DNA from: Cycas panzhihuaensis
Lineage: Eukaryota > Cycadophyta
Assembly (NCBI GenBank): GCA_023213395.1
Contig: CM041465.1
Span: 38,881,741 to 38,945,740, forward strand
Length of the DNA stretch: 64,000 bases
Reading direction: 5' to 3'
Shown: positions 48,205 to 60,796 of the stretch, piece after piece
How the letters are laid out: each line of letters opens with the position of its first letter
How positions within the stretch are numbered: the stretch's first letter is position 1
Position numbers and translations under genes: made by a program
The notes under the pieces: generated by a model
What the model saw: only the letters and a program-made list of their open reading frames with translations
Databases searched by the model: none
What the model was told of the DNA's origin: nothing

Positions 48205-50580
48205 AATATTACCAATATTTAAAGCTATAATAAAAAAGTTGCCTTGAAAAATAACTATTTAAAAAGTAAAGTACTTATAAAAGAGTATTAATAAAACACT
48301 AGAAATAGGTAATAAAAAGACACTAAAAGGTAATTAAGATTTATCCCACTTCAACTTTGGGACTTAGAAAAATATCCTAATTGGGACTCAACCACCTCCA
48401 AAGTAAAATTTTGTATCAATGAGAGTTTACAAACTAAAATTTTGCCAGTTTATATAAGCAACATCACACAGAAAGCCTAAAACTAGTGTTAACATTGAGC
48501 ATAAAAAATTATATCAAATGACTTCGAAAAAATTTTGAAGCTTTATCTACTTAGTAGAAGATAGAAAAATGATTCCAACGCTTTAAATTAAACTCAATTC
48601 TAACATAGGATGGCCAAGATATTCATTAAAATATCCAAGGAAAATTTAGACTTTTAACACATAAGGCTAAAAGAATTTTTACATCAAATTAAACCATTAA
48701 AAAGTACATCAAATGGAAACTAAATATGGTTATGTAACCACTCGTTTCATTTGGATAGAAATGTACTTCATTTTAAAGTTGATAGCACTAAATTTTGACT
48801 TCGTTGGTGATAAGTTTGGCCATTGGAGCATAGACAAGTGCTGATTTTAAAATAACCTCTTTGAAAAATGATTTGGCCCCCTTTGAAAAAATGATTCCTG
48901 GTCACTTTGACTATTGAATATGACCTATTGGCTATATGATCAAGAGGGATATAAGACTCCAATGTAGAGATATGAAATATTGATAAGACAAATGACCACA
49001 ATGCATGTATGTAATTGAAAACGAGTGCCTTGATTTAACTTTTGATCTCTACGTACAATGAATGGAAAAAGACACTCAAATGTAGATGCAAAAAGGATTG
49101 CATTGGACAAAATGCAATTATGAGGACTATATGGATACATAGATCCAAATTCTCTTCAATGAGAAATGAGGGTACAATGATAAATGATATAATTAAAACA
49201 TCTAAAAGAGGAAGTTTGGATAATAAAATCTATATGAAACACTAATGTAATTAGGGGACTAAAGGGAGACATTAATCTGCAAATAAATTAAGTTTCCATC
49301 CAATGAAAAAGATGTAAATAAAAGAGGTGCATTAATTAATAATATGTTGAGTTAAATCCAGAGATATATTACGTGATTATTTATCAACGTAATACATAAA
49401 GTAGTGTGGCATTAATCATATAAAAGGCACAAATGTTATTTTAATAAATTTATTATCTTAAAGTATAGTATTACGATCATTGAGAGGAGAGACATGTGAA
49501 AAACATATCAACATATTCTATCATAGATTTTATGAGGGTCACTTCCAACAAAAGATGTAGAGACCCCATAAAGGATGTAGACCAAGTTTCTTGTAGAAGG
49601 AGGATGTAGACTATAAATATTTTAAATGTTTACACAATGTTAGACTTTAGAAGAAAGTGGCTTCAACTTCACAATATAAGTAATCCATGCATGGATGCAT
49701 ATGAAATAATCCACGTAGGGATAAATATCAAAATAATATATATTGTGGTTATAAATATAAAGTGGTGTATATATGAAGGGAGGACTATAGTTAAATATAA
49801 TGCTTTCTTTCTCAAGCACATAAGGATTATGATTGATCCGTTCATATTTATGCTGAGTTTAGAACTATATTAAAACCAACATCCATGATAAATAAGATCA
49901 TATCAACCAAAATAAGATAATAGTACATTGGCAGACAAACTTATGCAAATTGATTATTAGTAGTAATGCTAGTCCTTTAATTCCTTCCTTGCACTCTGAT
50001 TCTTATGTAAAAAAATAAGTACTTGACTAAAGAGATCACATTGATTTAGAGTTGTGGATACCAAAATAGAGACACACACATTATGAAAATGGCAGCCAAA
50101 CAAGAAAAACATCATTATGTAAAATATTTTCAAGGCAGTGCTATTATGCAATAATGTGTGCTCACAAAATAGTATGAGTAAAGGCCTAAGAAACACATGC
50201 GAGAGTTGTAATGGGAAATAGAACTTAATGATTAAAACTCAAATCCTATATTACAAGCATATAATGTCAATATGGATTGGGCTTTTATAAAATTCTCAAG
50301 TATGAAATGTGTAGACGGAATACAATAAAAGGAACCTCCTTCAAATAGAGACTTGATAGATATGGATAAATAACTGGTAATCTTTATGATAAATAAGCTT
50401 ATGAGAATGAGAAAAAAATATTGAAATGATAAATCAAATATACTGATAATACTTATGATAGACTCATTACCAACTCCTCCTTGGATGGCTTCTCAAATGT
50501 GGCTTTAAACTCTTTGAGTAATGGCTCTAGATGCCTAACTTTGACTTTTACAAATAAGGAAGATGTCTCTCAATGCTTGA
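48205..50580 (-). other. long 5' leader of E
   Basis: 2.4 kb without a supported frame, again unusually long for a copia element. Confidence 0.65.
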
Positions 50581-50597
50581 ATGAAGCTACGATACCA
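50581..50597 (-). promoter_or_regulatory. primer binding site of E
   Basis: Reverse complement TGGTATCGTAGCTTCAT, two bases from the LTR. Only the first seven bases match the initiator-Met site well. Confidence 0.7.
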
Positions 50598-50599
50598 AA

Positions 50600-50938
50600 T
50601 GATGGAATTAGGAGATAGAGGGAATACACTGAGAATATGAAAATAAATTAACCATCAATCCCATGAGAGTGGTAGTGTTGATAAACACCAAGATCTTTAG
50701 ACTCCATGAATATATAAACGGGACTAAGCAGGATATGGCACACCACTCAAAGTCCACCCCTGATTGACGTTGATAAATGTCAAATATGCTATCACCAAGA
50801 ATTAAGATAGTGTGACTATAATATGGCTAAGATCTGATATAATGCCACCACAATATCTATAATAATCTAGGTTACCACCATAATATGAGGAATCAACTCA
50901 AGGTGGATACGATCCTTAATATGGACATTATTCTAATA
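50600..50938 (-). repeat. 5' LTR of E
   Basis: 339 bp, aligns with 43,841-44,168 (AGACTCCATGAATA, CACCACAATATCT, TTAATATGG(A/G)CATTATTCT). Confidence 0.9.
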
Positions 50939-50943
50939 ATAGA
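50939..50943. repeat. target-site duplication of E, right copy
   Basis: ATAGA. Confidence 0.85.
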
Positions 50944-51930
50944 GAGACAAGTAATTAATAAGAATTCCATCTATTTTATGAGATATGGAGAAGTCTTATA
51001 TATTTATTACTTAGCACACCAAATTGAGTTATTGAGGTTACACAACTAGTATTAAAAGTATTTGTTAGTGAGAAATCTGATTCACCATATATGATAAGAG
51101 ACATGGAAACATAATATTTATATTACCTTATTATAGTTAACATATCTTAGCTAAGTAGTTTAGCTTATTCCTAGAGTTAGTATATTTTGATGACTTATTG
51201 ATGATGTTATTGATTAATAGTTTCTAAAAGAAAGCTACAAGTATGTAAGAGTGCTAATGAAGGTAGCATATAAGATATTTTCTCATACATAAGAGGCAAG
51301 ATGAATGATACTACTCTTGTATAGCATACAAATTATGTTGTTAAACTTGTATGGAAGAGATGGGATATTTTATGTTACTCATGTTTACTTATGAATCACA
51401 TATAAGAAGCACATCATATAAAACTAATGATTATAATAATTGGTTACCCATTCATTTTAGTAGATGGTTATTCTTTTATATAGATATCGGTAATTATTTT
51501 AGTTTATAAAAATATTTTAATGATTGGTTGACAGATGATATTTTATAACATCTTTACAGGTAAAGATATAAAGATATATAAAAAAATACTTTATATATTG
51601 ATGTTGATATTAATGATTAATGTTTGATGGATGATGATTAGTTTATATTTTACAAGTTGGTTGTTTATAGTTGGTCATTGATGATCATAGATGACTATAG
51701 ATTATTTATTATAAGTGTTATAGGTTAATATTTATAAGGGATAAGTACATAGTTGATATATTTATAGGTTATAGGTAATGATATAGGTTACAACTTGATA
51801 CTAATTGATACAACATGATACATATTTTAATATAGATATACAAACTCTAATCTGTAAGCAAAGGCATGAAGATATTGAAGACTAAAGAGATGAATACTTA
51901 AAGAAAGTAAATTGAAGATATTAAGCATTA
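50944..51930 (+). other. C interior, last part
   Basis: Non-coding. The stretch 51,500-51,840 is low-complexity, rich in TTGATG/TATAGGTTA words. No frame. Confidence 0.6.
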
Positions 51931-51939
51931 AGGGGGAAT
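51931..51939 (+). promoter_or_regulatory. polypurine tract of C
   Basis: AAGGGGGAA immediately before the 3' LTR. Confidence 0.8.
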
Positions 51940-52418
51940 ATTAAAATATGTGATTATTCACATATATAATGTTTAATATTAATTCCACTCATTAAATATA
52001 TTGAAAGATGTGAAATACACATATATCCATGTAAACATCCTATTAGATGATGTAAAGCCTCAAGAGAAATAATAGGATACTCATGAGATGACTATTGATA
52101 TAAATATGTACACATACCACTTGAGAACTTGAGAGAGAAAGGTTCTTAACCTAGAGATATACTTATTCTGATATTGCAAAAGGAGCTCCCAACTCTACCT
52201 TCTCTTTTGATTTTTTCCACATTAAGTTTTTCATGTATAAATCTATTATCTCTCTTGTGGTGAATATTTAATTTTTAATTACTTTATGTTCATGCTTATT
52301 CCTTTACATATGTACATTCCTTATGAGATAATTCATTGATTATATATATGATACATTTCTGTTACATATACTCATTACATCATAACATGATATCAAACTT
52401 AAATTCTAAATTTTAATT
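51940..52418 (+). repeat. 3' LTR of C
   Basis: 479 bp, starts TATTAAAATATGTG and ends ATTTTAATT (decayed ATTCTAACA). Confidence 0.88.
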
Positions 52419-52423
52419 ATAGT
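52419..52423. repeat. target-site duplication of C, right copy
   Basis: ATAGT, the unmutated form of the site. Confidence 0.8.
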
Positions 52424-53133
52424 TTCGTAGGAAACTGTGTTTATACGATGAGAAAAAATGACATTCTATTATATTTATTTCATATACAAAAATATAAAAC
52501 CATGATAAATCTTAAAAATTATGACACACAATTAAAATCATGATATATAAAAAATAACTAAAACCATAATCTTTAGAATTTATCATGGTTTATTAAGAAG
52601 ATCACGATTTTGGGTAACATGAAAACTACAATATTTAAAATTTAACATAATTTATTAAGAAGATCATGGTTTTGGGCAACATAAAAATTATGATGAACAA
52701 TCAAAACTATAACAAATAAAAGTTCACCAGACTAAAAAACATTATCATAAATTTAAAAAAATATAATGAGTTTCTCTTTTAAGATTGTCACACAAAGCTA
52801 CTAAGGAGGTGAATAAAGTAACATCATCAAATGAAGGTATGATGAAAGCAATTGATCAATAAATAAAAGGCCCAAAAATTTATAAAAAATCCTAAAAGGG
52901 ACCAAAGTAATGCTTTGGAGCAATCTTAGAAGTACCATATAAATGAGAACATTAAGATCTACACATCATATGTAGTTATCAAAATAAGAGCAAACATAAT
53001 CACATTAAATAGTCATCTTTCCATAATGCCAATCAACCAAGTAATCAATGTAACCACCCAATCTAACCCTAATGGTAAATGAAATAAGGTATGAGACCTA
53101 GTCATGTTAAAAGGGGTAAAGTTGATTGAAACA
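52424..53133 (+). repeat. K right LTR, second part
   Basis: Aligns with 19,831-20,347 and 28,962-29,154. Contains the two-unit TTATTAAGAAGATC subrepeat (near 52,560-52,680) and an empty G site at CCATATAAATGAG. Confidence 0.65.
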
Positions 53134-53693
53134 CATATCTAGAGTGGTCAAAGTTATTAAAAGTGTGATATCATTACGTATAGGTATAGGAGAATTTCTC
53201 AAGATTGATCTAACTCCATTCTTAGTACTAAATCCACTCATGAGTGTTAAGGGATGATTAAAGATAACAATCTTGTCCCACTAGATTAAATATTTCCTTT
53301 TTTTTTTCACCTTTATTAACTTGAATTTCATGTATCCTTGAAACTTTATGTTTACTACATGGGAAAACTTCTTATTATAGCTATTAACTTTTGTTTTATG
53401 TACTTGATGTTTCCATATGGCCTCCAAATAACATGGTTATCATATTGCTTCAAGTAAATGCAAAATGAATACCACTTTCATTCTACCCTAAAACTAAGAA
53501 TGGACTATTTCTATCATAACAAAAAAAAATGTAGATTCATACATAACCTAGAAATTGAGTTGATCATAAAACAATGACATTTAAATATTATATTAAGGAT
53601 AGATCCAACAATAATTGTAATTCTACATGATCTAATAATGAATCTAATAACCATATTATATTATAAAAAATATTTATATGGTTTGTATTAGGA
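53134..53693. other. spacer between K and H, nothing recognised
   Basis: AT-rich, no frame and no repeat partner found in the window. Confidence 0.4.
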
Positions 53694-54193
53694 TGTTACT
53701 TAGGGTCATATAGTCTTAATATGCCCTAACGATCATTTTGGTGTCATATAGTCATCACTCAGTAAGAGACATGTTCATAATCGTTACAAAGTTCTTAATA
53801 AATGAGTGATAAGTATAAGGGTAGTTTTTTATTATTATTATTATAGTAGAGGAATCATCATCTTTCACTTAGTAATCTCCCATAGTAGAAGTGAATCTTC
53901 ATAAAAGACATCTCTATTATAACCTCTAAGCGATATGCAAAGCACCCCTCCCCACACACAAAAAATAAATCATAGGGACTCAACCTAATGACTAGGCATA
54001 ATCACCTATGAACCATTATGTTCCTACCTTGGAGGGGCTAGTTATTAATCTTGAATTATATCAATATATGTATTAGACATTGTACATATAATTATAGAGT
54101 TCTTAATAAATAATATTTTTTTAAAGATAGAATAATTCTATGTGAAACTTGTGTCTCTATAATTTTGCATTTAGATTAATTTTGTTTCTCACA
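53694..54193 (+). repeat. 5' LTR of H (left border approximate)
   Basis: Ends TTTCTCACA, two bases before the primer site. AATAAATAAT near 54,104 could be the polyadenylation signal. The opening TGTTACTTAGGG at 53,694 is a guess from the TG. Confidence 0.5.
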
Positions 54194-54195
54194 TT

Positions 54196-54213
54196 TGGTA
54201 TCAGAGCCAAGTT
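54196..54213 (+). promoter_or_regulatory. primer binding site of H
   Basis: TGGTATCAGAGCCAAGTT, the best-preserved initiator-Met site in the window. Confidence 0.85.
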
Positions 54214-55590
54214 TCTATGAGAAGAGCTAAATTTATTAGAATTTGATCTAGTATCCTTCATGGAGCTAGAATTTTAGGTGGGGAACTAGTTTGCTAGAGT
54301 TGCGATGTTGCAGTACTAATTTCTCAAGCTAAAATAAATTGGAGTCAAAGAGTTTATTACAAGAATGTGCCACTCGAAGAATTTTTAGATAGTAGTATTT
54401 TTTGTAAACCTTAGGGCATCAAATTTTTATACTCATTCAAAGGTTATGATGTTGTGGTGAAGAGAAATCCAAAGAAAAAAAAAAAAATTAAAGTGACCCA
54501 TATAGAGTAGAGTGCTAGAGAAGAATATTATTAAGGTGATTTGGAGCAAATTCATCATCCTAGAGAGCTATTCAAACTAGGGGCAATTATGAAGATGGGA
54601 AGAGAAGTTGTAGATGTTTAAGAAAAATAAAAACTTGCTAGTGCAGTCCCTTATAGAGACTAAACAAGGAAGTCCTAAGTGAGTATGCTAAGGTCCACAT
54701 AAGAGACAACACAATGGAATCTAAAGAGGATTATATAATCCCATGTAACAATAACATAGATGGCTAATAATGTTGACTTGTCATTAAGAGATGTTTAATG
54801 CACATAATTTAAAGTAGTAACCCACTAAGAGGACTGTGAGGTGAAGAGCCTATGAAGCACTACACGTTAAGACAATGTATGAATGAACCACAAATACCCA
54901 TGTGAGAAGATAGTAGTTGAGAATACCACAGTTCTATTGAGTGAGATGTTTGTTGCTAAGTTAACTACCTACAAAAAAGTGATGTTAATTGAAGACCTTG
55001 TATACATCCATAAAGCAATTACTAGAACCCTCTTTTATTGAGATACATTAAATTTTGAATGATAAAGGGGGATTTTAATGCAAGAATTCAAAATTGTAGA
55101 GTCATTTAGATTTAATTTAGTAAGTAAATATATTTAAATTTTTTTTTCCTATAATCAGAATTAACTAAATTATTTTGTATAATTTCTTGAAGTTTAGGTT
55201 TAAAGTCCCCAATTTGCTAGCCCCTAATTTTGTAGAGAAATAAAGTTAAGCCAATTTTCCTCCTTAATTTTTTTTTTTATAAAGAAAATCTATATTTGTA
55301 ATAAAATTATCTATCTTTCTATAGTAGTCACATGGTATATTTTTGACATCTTGCTTGGTGATTGATGGTTTGTTGCTCATTTTAGCACTTTGCAAAGTGA
55401 CTAAAAAATAAAAACACAAAAAATAATAATAGAATAGAGAGTTTTTAGTTGTGCTTAAGTTATTTAATATCTATGTATTATTGTGTGTGTTTTAATTTTG
55501 GGAAAAATATCAAGTGAAAATATTTTAAGCTCTCCTAAATGGAAACTCCTCATCGCTAATAATTATGGCACATAGAAACATCAAATAAAA
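54214..55590 (+). other. 5' leader of H
   Basis: 1.4 kb. The first 400 bases may include the beginning of gag, but frames are too broken to tell. Confidence 0.45.
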
Positions 55591-56901
55591 AATTTATTGA
55601 TGATAAATAATCTATGTAGTTATGTTGAATAGAAAGATGTAAAGCATGCCACATATGTTATTGTAAAAGTATAGTATGATGTCAAGAATAAATTGGTACT
55701 AGTGATTAACATGTCTTTAAGTGGTAATTTAATCGAGAATGTTAAAAAAATGCTACAACACATAAGGATATTTAAGATATAATAATTTCTTATCGGAGGA
55801 GAATAATAGTACAAGATCCATGGTGATAAGAAATCAATTATACGGTCTCAAGTTGATAAGATCCTTAGTTGATCATCTTTAATAGGTTAAGGCCATTATA
55901 AATTAGATGAGTACCCTTGGAGATGATTATCTCTGTATTAAGGAGTTTGCTTAAGATATACAAGAGGTTTATCAATAATCTTACAATATGAAAAAATTGG
56001 TATAATCACCTTTAACGGCTTGGAGGGTTTGTTATTACAACATAAATATATATTAAAAGATAATGATAAAGGAGAGTCTTCTAATGCATTTGTAGTTAAA
56101 TTTAAAGAAAAGAAGCCCTTCATACCAAATAATAAAAATATACCCAACAAACAAAATACTTAGAAGGAAGGTCCTAATAGACAAGAGAAACCAAAGCTAT
56201 ATTATTACCATGCCAAATTTGGATATTAAACAAAAACACTATAGGACATTGCAATTTGATAAGAAAAATTAATAAAAATAAAATAATAAGTGGAATTAAG
56301 AGATAAAAACCAACAATCAAGTCACTTTTATGGTCATTCATTAGACAAAGGTTAAAAGAGCAAAATAACTCTTTGTTACAACTTATCAAATTATTCATAA
56401 TTCTAATGAGGCATGGTATATTGACCCAAGTGCAACCAAAGACATGATTAGTAAATGGTTTATGCACATGTGGGAAGAAACTAATCAAGTACTGACACTA
56501 GTACTAAAAGTTAATAGAAGTGGAGAAACACCCATGATTACACCTAATAGTAAAGACTATTGTATTAATGATATATCATATGTTTTATGTCTCTTTTAGT
56601 GGGATTAAAAGTAATAAGAGGAGTGTTCACTTTAAACATGGTAAATGTACTATCAAAGATTATAAAAAGAAATTTATCACTATAAGCATAAGGTTAAATG
56701 GTCTGTATACGCTTAAAGGCAAATTTATAAGCTAGAGAGCCTTAACTATTAATGTGACTCAAAAAAATTAATTATATCATGAAGGGATGGGATATTTACA
56801 TTTTTCTTGTCTTCAATTAATCTTCATATTAAGCACGGTACATGATCTTCCTAAATTTATAGTTAGAAATAGTTTGTTTGAACCTTACATAATAGATAAA
56901 C
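55591..56901 (+). pseudogene. element H gag, protease and integrase start
   Basis: Gag end is readable near 55,990-56,150: ITFNGLEGLLLQHKYILKD, then GESSNAFVVKFKEKK, matching the (T/L)-L-GLL---E--L block of UBN2-type copia Gag. A decayed knuckle LYYYHAKFGY lies near 56,199-56,250. Protease reads EAWYIDPSATKDM (56,408-56,446), with the triad Asp-Ser-Gly changed to Asp-Pro-Ser. It continues toward the integrase zinc finger (LFEPYIIDK for CEPC--GK) at 56,870-56,900, where element I interrupts it. Stops are mostly at expected Gln codons. Confidence 0.75.
56897..56901. repeat. target-site duplication of I, left copy
   Basis: TAAAC, paired with TAAAT at 61,120-61,124 (one C to T change). Confidence 0.7.
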
Positions 56902-57224
56902 TATGGGTTACGATGGAGATACAGACAAGAGTAGTAAACATAAGAAACTAATCCATATTTGAAACAATGCGTAATATCACTTTGAATTAATTCATATTGC
57001 TCAAAAGTATATAAAAATCCTTCAATAGGGTGGTGTTGATGAACATCGAGGGAGATGACCTTATAAAATTTATACTTTTGAGGGAGGAGGGAAACCTCTT
57101 CAACCCCTAATTCAAATTAATATAAAATAATATGCAATATTAAATAAACCTTACCTAACTTACCTTGAAGAGTTGTACACTTCATACTCCAAGGTGGGGT
57201 TATGTGATGAGCATTAACCCAACA
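56902..57224 (-). repeat. 3' LTR of I
   Basis: 323 bp, TATGGGTTACGATGG...GCATTAACCCAACA on the plus strand. Aligns without length change to 60,797-61,119. Confidence 0.92.
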
Positions 57225-57235
57225 TTCTCTCACTT
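57225..57235 (-). promoter_or_regulatory. polypurine tract of I
   Basis: Reverse complement AAGTGAGAGAA before TGTTGGG. Confidence 0.7.
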
Positions 57236-57480
57236 AATGATCATTGTGTACATCTTTATCTTCTCTTTGAATTTGTAATACTTGAACTTGAAAAACATTT
57301 TGAATGCTTGTCCTTTAGCTTTATCATCATCAACCCGTCTCATCCTTTCAGTAATGTGTACCTCTTTAACATTTAGTGATTCAAATGAAGTCCAAGTAGG
57401 TGTAGCTTAATTTGAATGAGGATGAATGACTGCATCTTTAACTTTATTATCTGGAATCTTTGTTTTGTAACGATTATGTC
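57236..57480 (-). other. 3' end of gag and untranslated tail of I
   Basis: Gag frames fade here. No pol motif is visible in the remaining 245 bases. Confidence 0.55.
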
Positions 57481-57933
57481 CAAGTGTTTCTCATAAGGTT
57501 TCACCCCTTCAAATGAAGGATCAGCTTCACGTGCAACAAGGTGATCGTTCATTTAACTTGAGTCTTCTTCCTTAGTATTTTCATCACAAACAACCTACTC
57601 TAACATTTGTCTCGCATGCTCAATAACATCAAAGTTAAATTCATTTATATTGAGGGTTTCTCCCCCATAAATAGAATCTAAGGTATCCCATATGGATTTG
57701 GATGTCATCATTTCACAAACATTAAAAAATGTATTATTATTTATGGTACAAAATAATATAGCTAAGGCTTCATTGTCCTTTTTAATGTCTTCTTTAATAT
57801 TAAGTTCATATTAATCTTATAGATATCTCCAAAGATCAATTGTGATAAAGTAAGTTTACATTATTTTATACCATTTTTGAAATTCATGGCCATCAAATAT
57901 AGGGAATTATATTTGATTTAGATTCATTGCCAT
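57481..57933 (-). pseudogene. element I gag
   Basis: Starts at the ATG at 57,933 (MAMNLNQI, stop, FPIFDGHEFQKWYKIM). The frame continues TYFITIDLWRYL, then DIKKDNEALAILFCTINNN, FFNVCEMMTSKSIWDTL and SIYGGETLNINEFNFDVIEHA to about residue 150. This is the UBN2-type Gag of plant copia elements (F-G--F--W---M-T-F, KKD-KAL, AWDTL---Y-G). Six or so stops interrupt it: TAA for Gln in NQIQFP, TAG in MLE-VVC and TAA in EDSS-MNDH, all single transitions from CAR or similar. The rest of the frame is well kept, which suggests Gag was the selected product of this element. Confidence 0.82.
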
Positions 57934-58557
57934 TTGTATAGAAAACTTTAGTACATAATCGAAAAAAAAATGATTTTCAAGTAGACAATCCTTAAATGAT
58001 TTCAATACTAATGTAAGTATATGATAAAGATATTCCAAAAAAATGCAAGCCAATGTCAATTAGTTATCAATGATGTGGTCTTGCCAATAACTTCAAAGGA
58101 AAAGATGTAATGCATTTAAAAATGAAATGTTCCTTTGAAATAAAGTGCACTATATACAACCTTAAGTGCAATAATGAATTAAGGATGGTTTCAACAAGTG
58201 AACTTTTGATGTGTTATGTACTTTTCAACAAAACATATGCCTTTTAGAAGGAATCAGAAAGCTTAATAAATCAATGAGCTTAGAATGTATGATTTCAAAT
58301 ACTCTTTGAAATAGAATGATTAAATAAACTTTATAATGGAATCTTACATGCAAAGTAACTAAGATCTTTAAGTATGCAGATTTGAAATAAAATCTTCTTG
58401 ATGATGAAGAAATAAAAAATATTGATAAGATCTTTTAATTAAGCTTTTAAATTTTCAAACGAATAAACACTAGCTTGAGTAAGAAAATGACCAAATTTTT
58501 TAATGCAAGATGAATAATTATTCCTTTTGACCATAATGAGGATGTATGAGGCAGAAA

Positions 58558-58562
<5 letters not shown>

Positions 58563-58600
<38 letters not shown>
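58563..58600. repeat. (TA)19 microsatellite
   Basis: 38 uninterrupted bases of alternating A and T. Confidence 0.95.
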
Positions 58601-58602
<2 letters not shown>

Positions 58603-59935
58603 CTTTAGAAAGATGCAAAAATATAAAGAAGAAACTTTCAAAATAAGGAATTGTACCTATTTTGGTATATAGGACCACTTAGCTTGTTGATTGCATTAGA
58701 TGTATGTGATAAATCTTTTTCTATAAATTAGCTTAGAAGAAACTATATAAAAGTCAAATAAGAGCTTTAAACATGTATAATGAATAATCAGAAAGGTAAA
58801 TATAACTTGGTTAGAAGAAAGAACTCCTTAAAGAGATAAGAAGACAAGCCTATTAGGATAAGTCAGATGCTCAAGTTGATCATCTTTAAAGTTGTACTAA
58901 AAAATATCATATTAAGATGAGATTATATTAAATTGAAGAATGATAAAATATCTTTCCAATAGATTTGATCGTTTGGAAAATGGGTTCCTACAACTCAAGA
59001 TTTTAATACACAAGTAAAATGACCCCTTTTTGGGGCTTACCATGAGCTAGTGGGCTCAAAAGGTCATGAACTGCTAATAAGATCTTATAAAATAATGTAG
59101 AAATGATCAAATATAAACTAAAGAGCTTATTAATATGCTTTAAGTCAATTAAACTTGAAAAATAATGTACAAAAAATATGCAATAATGATAAACTAGGAG
59201 CATTTATGTACCTCAACTTTCTCTACTTTGAATGTTTACAAGAAAACTTTAAAACTTATAAATAAATATGTCAGTTCAAAGAGAAATGAGTCAGCTTCCT
59301 AATGAAACTAACAAATCTAAAATATAATATTAAACAGAAAAATTATATTAAAAATAGTGAAAGGTACTCTTGATATTAGTAAATCAAAAGCTTGAGAAAA
59401 AAATAATTGACTTTAACTCATTAAAATTAGGTCAAATAAACTCCAAAGATAGTAAATAATTAGTCTAAACTATAGCCCACAAAATTCTAGATGCAATAGA
59501 ATAGGTTTCATTAGAAATTGGCACCCCAGCAAAAAGATATTGTAAAAAATGGCAATGTACCCTATGTATTAAAAATAAATAATAAAAATAAAAAAGAAAA
59601 GATTTATAAACTTAAGATAGCCCTTTTTAATAAATAAGCTATAGGTCACAAGGAGTGATGTGACCGAGGGCTAAGACTTGAGGGGGGGTTTAACCTTAAC
59701 AAAGGGATTTGAAAGGTTATAAAATATAATTTAATTTTTTATAAACTTTATATTAATATAAATCATATTTATTTATAAAATCGAATAAAAAAGAGGAACA
59801 ATACAAATTATGCAGGCCAAACCAGAGGTAAATAGTGATGAAGAGCTCAATCAGTTGGATCAAAATGCAGATGGAAGAGGGTATAGAGAGGGTGACATGA
59901 GTCATCACTTAATTTGGACCCGAAGAAATAAAGGA

Positions 59936-60095
<160 letters not shown>

Positions 60096-60779
60096 ACATA
60101 CACACATATTGAGATGAAAAGAAATACGCCAGTGACTTGTGCGTAGAGACAAGGAGGAGATAGAAGCTAAAGATTCCCAATTAATTTTTAAATTTGAGCT
60201 AAAATGAGCACATAGGGGGTGCCCAAGTAGGGAGACTCAGATTGTGTAAAATAATTAAAAAAAAAATAAGAAAAATAATGAGAAATTAATGAAAAACTTG
60301 AGAAACATAGGGCTGAGTGGCTTTGGAGGTTGGATCTCTTTCTGCAAGCCACAAAATGAGACAAAAATTAACAGGCAGTAAGGTATCTTGGTCAGCAAGA
60401 GGCTCATAAAGTTTCACGATAATCTATTACTTGTGTGCTGAGAATGAGCCTGCAAACCAAACGAGAGCCAAATGGAGTAATAGTTGATCAAAACGAAATA
60501 TCTCACTGTATAATCAACGAAATGATAAATGGTTTCTTCTACTAGCTCACTGGTTCAATAAGGATCATAATAAGTAATCACTTATAGGGGTTTTGAGCAC
60601 TGGATTTGCTACATAAGCTTTCCGAATTGAGGCTATCAAGTTGCCCAAAAAAAAACTTGAAAAATAAAACATAATATTGAAAAAAATTAATCAAATAAAC
60701 TTTAGAATGTATAAAGTTTAAACTTTAATATAACATATAATTGAATCAAACTAACGTAATTGAATCATGATATACCCAT

Positions 60780-60794
60780 GGCGATCTGATACCA
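60780..60794 (-). promoter_or_regulatory. primer binding site of I
   Basis: Reverse complement TGGTATCAGATCGCC, two bases from the LTR. Confidence 0.8.
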
Positions 60795-60796
60795 AA

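Larger units (their letters stand above)
43841..50938 (-). mobile_element. E: complete Ty1/copia element
   Basis: 7.1 kb with LTRs of 328 and 339 bp, primer site, 2.4-kb leader, gag, protease, integrase, RT, RNase H and purine tract, flanked by perfect ATAGA duplications. Inserted in C. Coding regions carry many stops and frameshifts, more than F. Confidence 0.92.
34809..52418 (+). mobile_element. C: non-coding LTR element carrying D and E
   Basis: Two LTRs (438 and 479 bp), a + strand primer site and a purine tract frame an interior that, after removing D, the 84-bp insertion and E, is roughly 3 kb with no gag or pol motif. It fits the LARD class of large retrotransposon derivatives mobilised in trans. 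LTR ends show the inverted pair TGTTAGAAT / ATTCTAACA in the consensus. Inserted into K's right LTR. Confidence 0.88.
19082..53133 (+). mobile_element. K: ancient gypsy-like element carrying nested insertions (inferred)
   Basis: Two direct repeats of 1.46 and 1.42 kb, each beginning TGA and ending AACA, bracket about 5 kb of interior (29,155-34,100). The left repeat is interrupted by G (with F inside). The right one is interrupted by C (with D and E inside). In both cases the uninterrupted copy shows the empty site. Length, orientation and a possible Athila-type env-like frame in the interior suggest an Athila/Tat gypsy element that lost pol. No flanking target duplication was found (ACCTA against CATAT), so two independent relics remain possible. 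Confidence 0.5.

Noticed and set aside
51180-51215. TATTTTGATGACTTATTGATG read as an RT active site in C
   Set aside because: The frame closes at once on both sides and no other pol motif is near, so it is a chance match.
19077-53138. A target-site duplication for element K
   Set aside because: The five bases outside the two repeats are ACCTA and CATAT, which do not match, so I list K as inferred only.
58439-58678. Two - strand frames of 64-79 residues
   Set aside because: They run through the (TA)19 tract in the leader of element I and have no domain.
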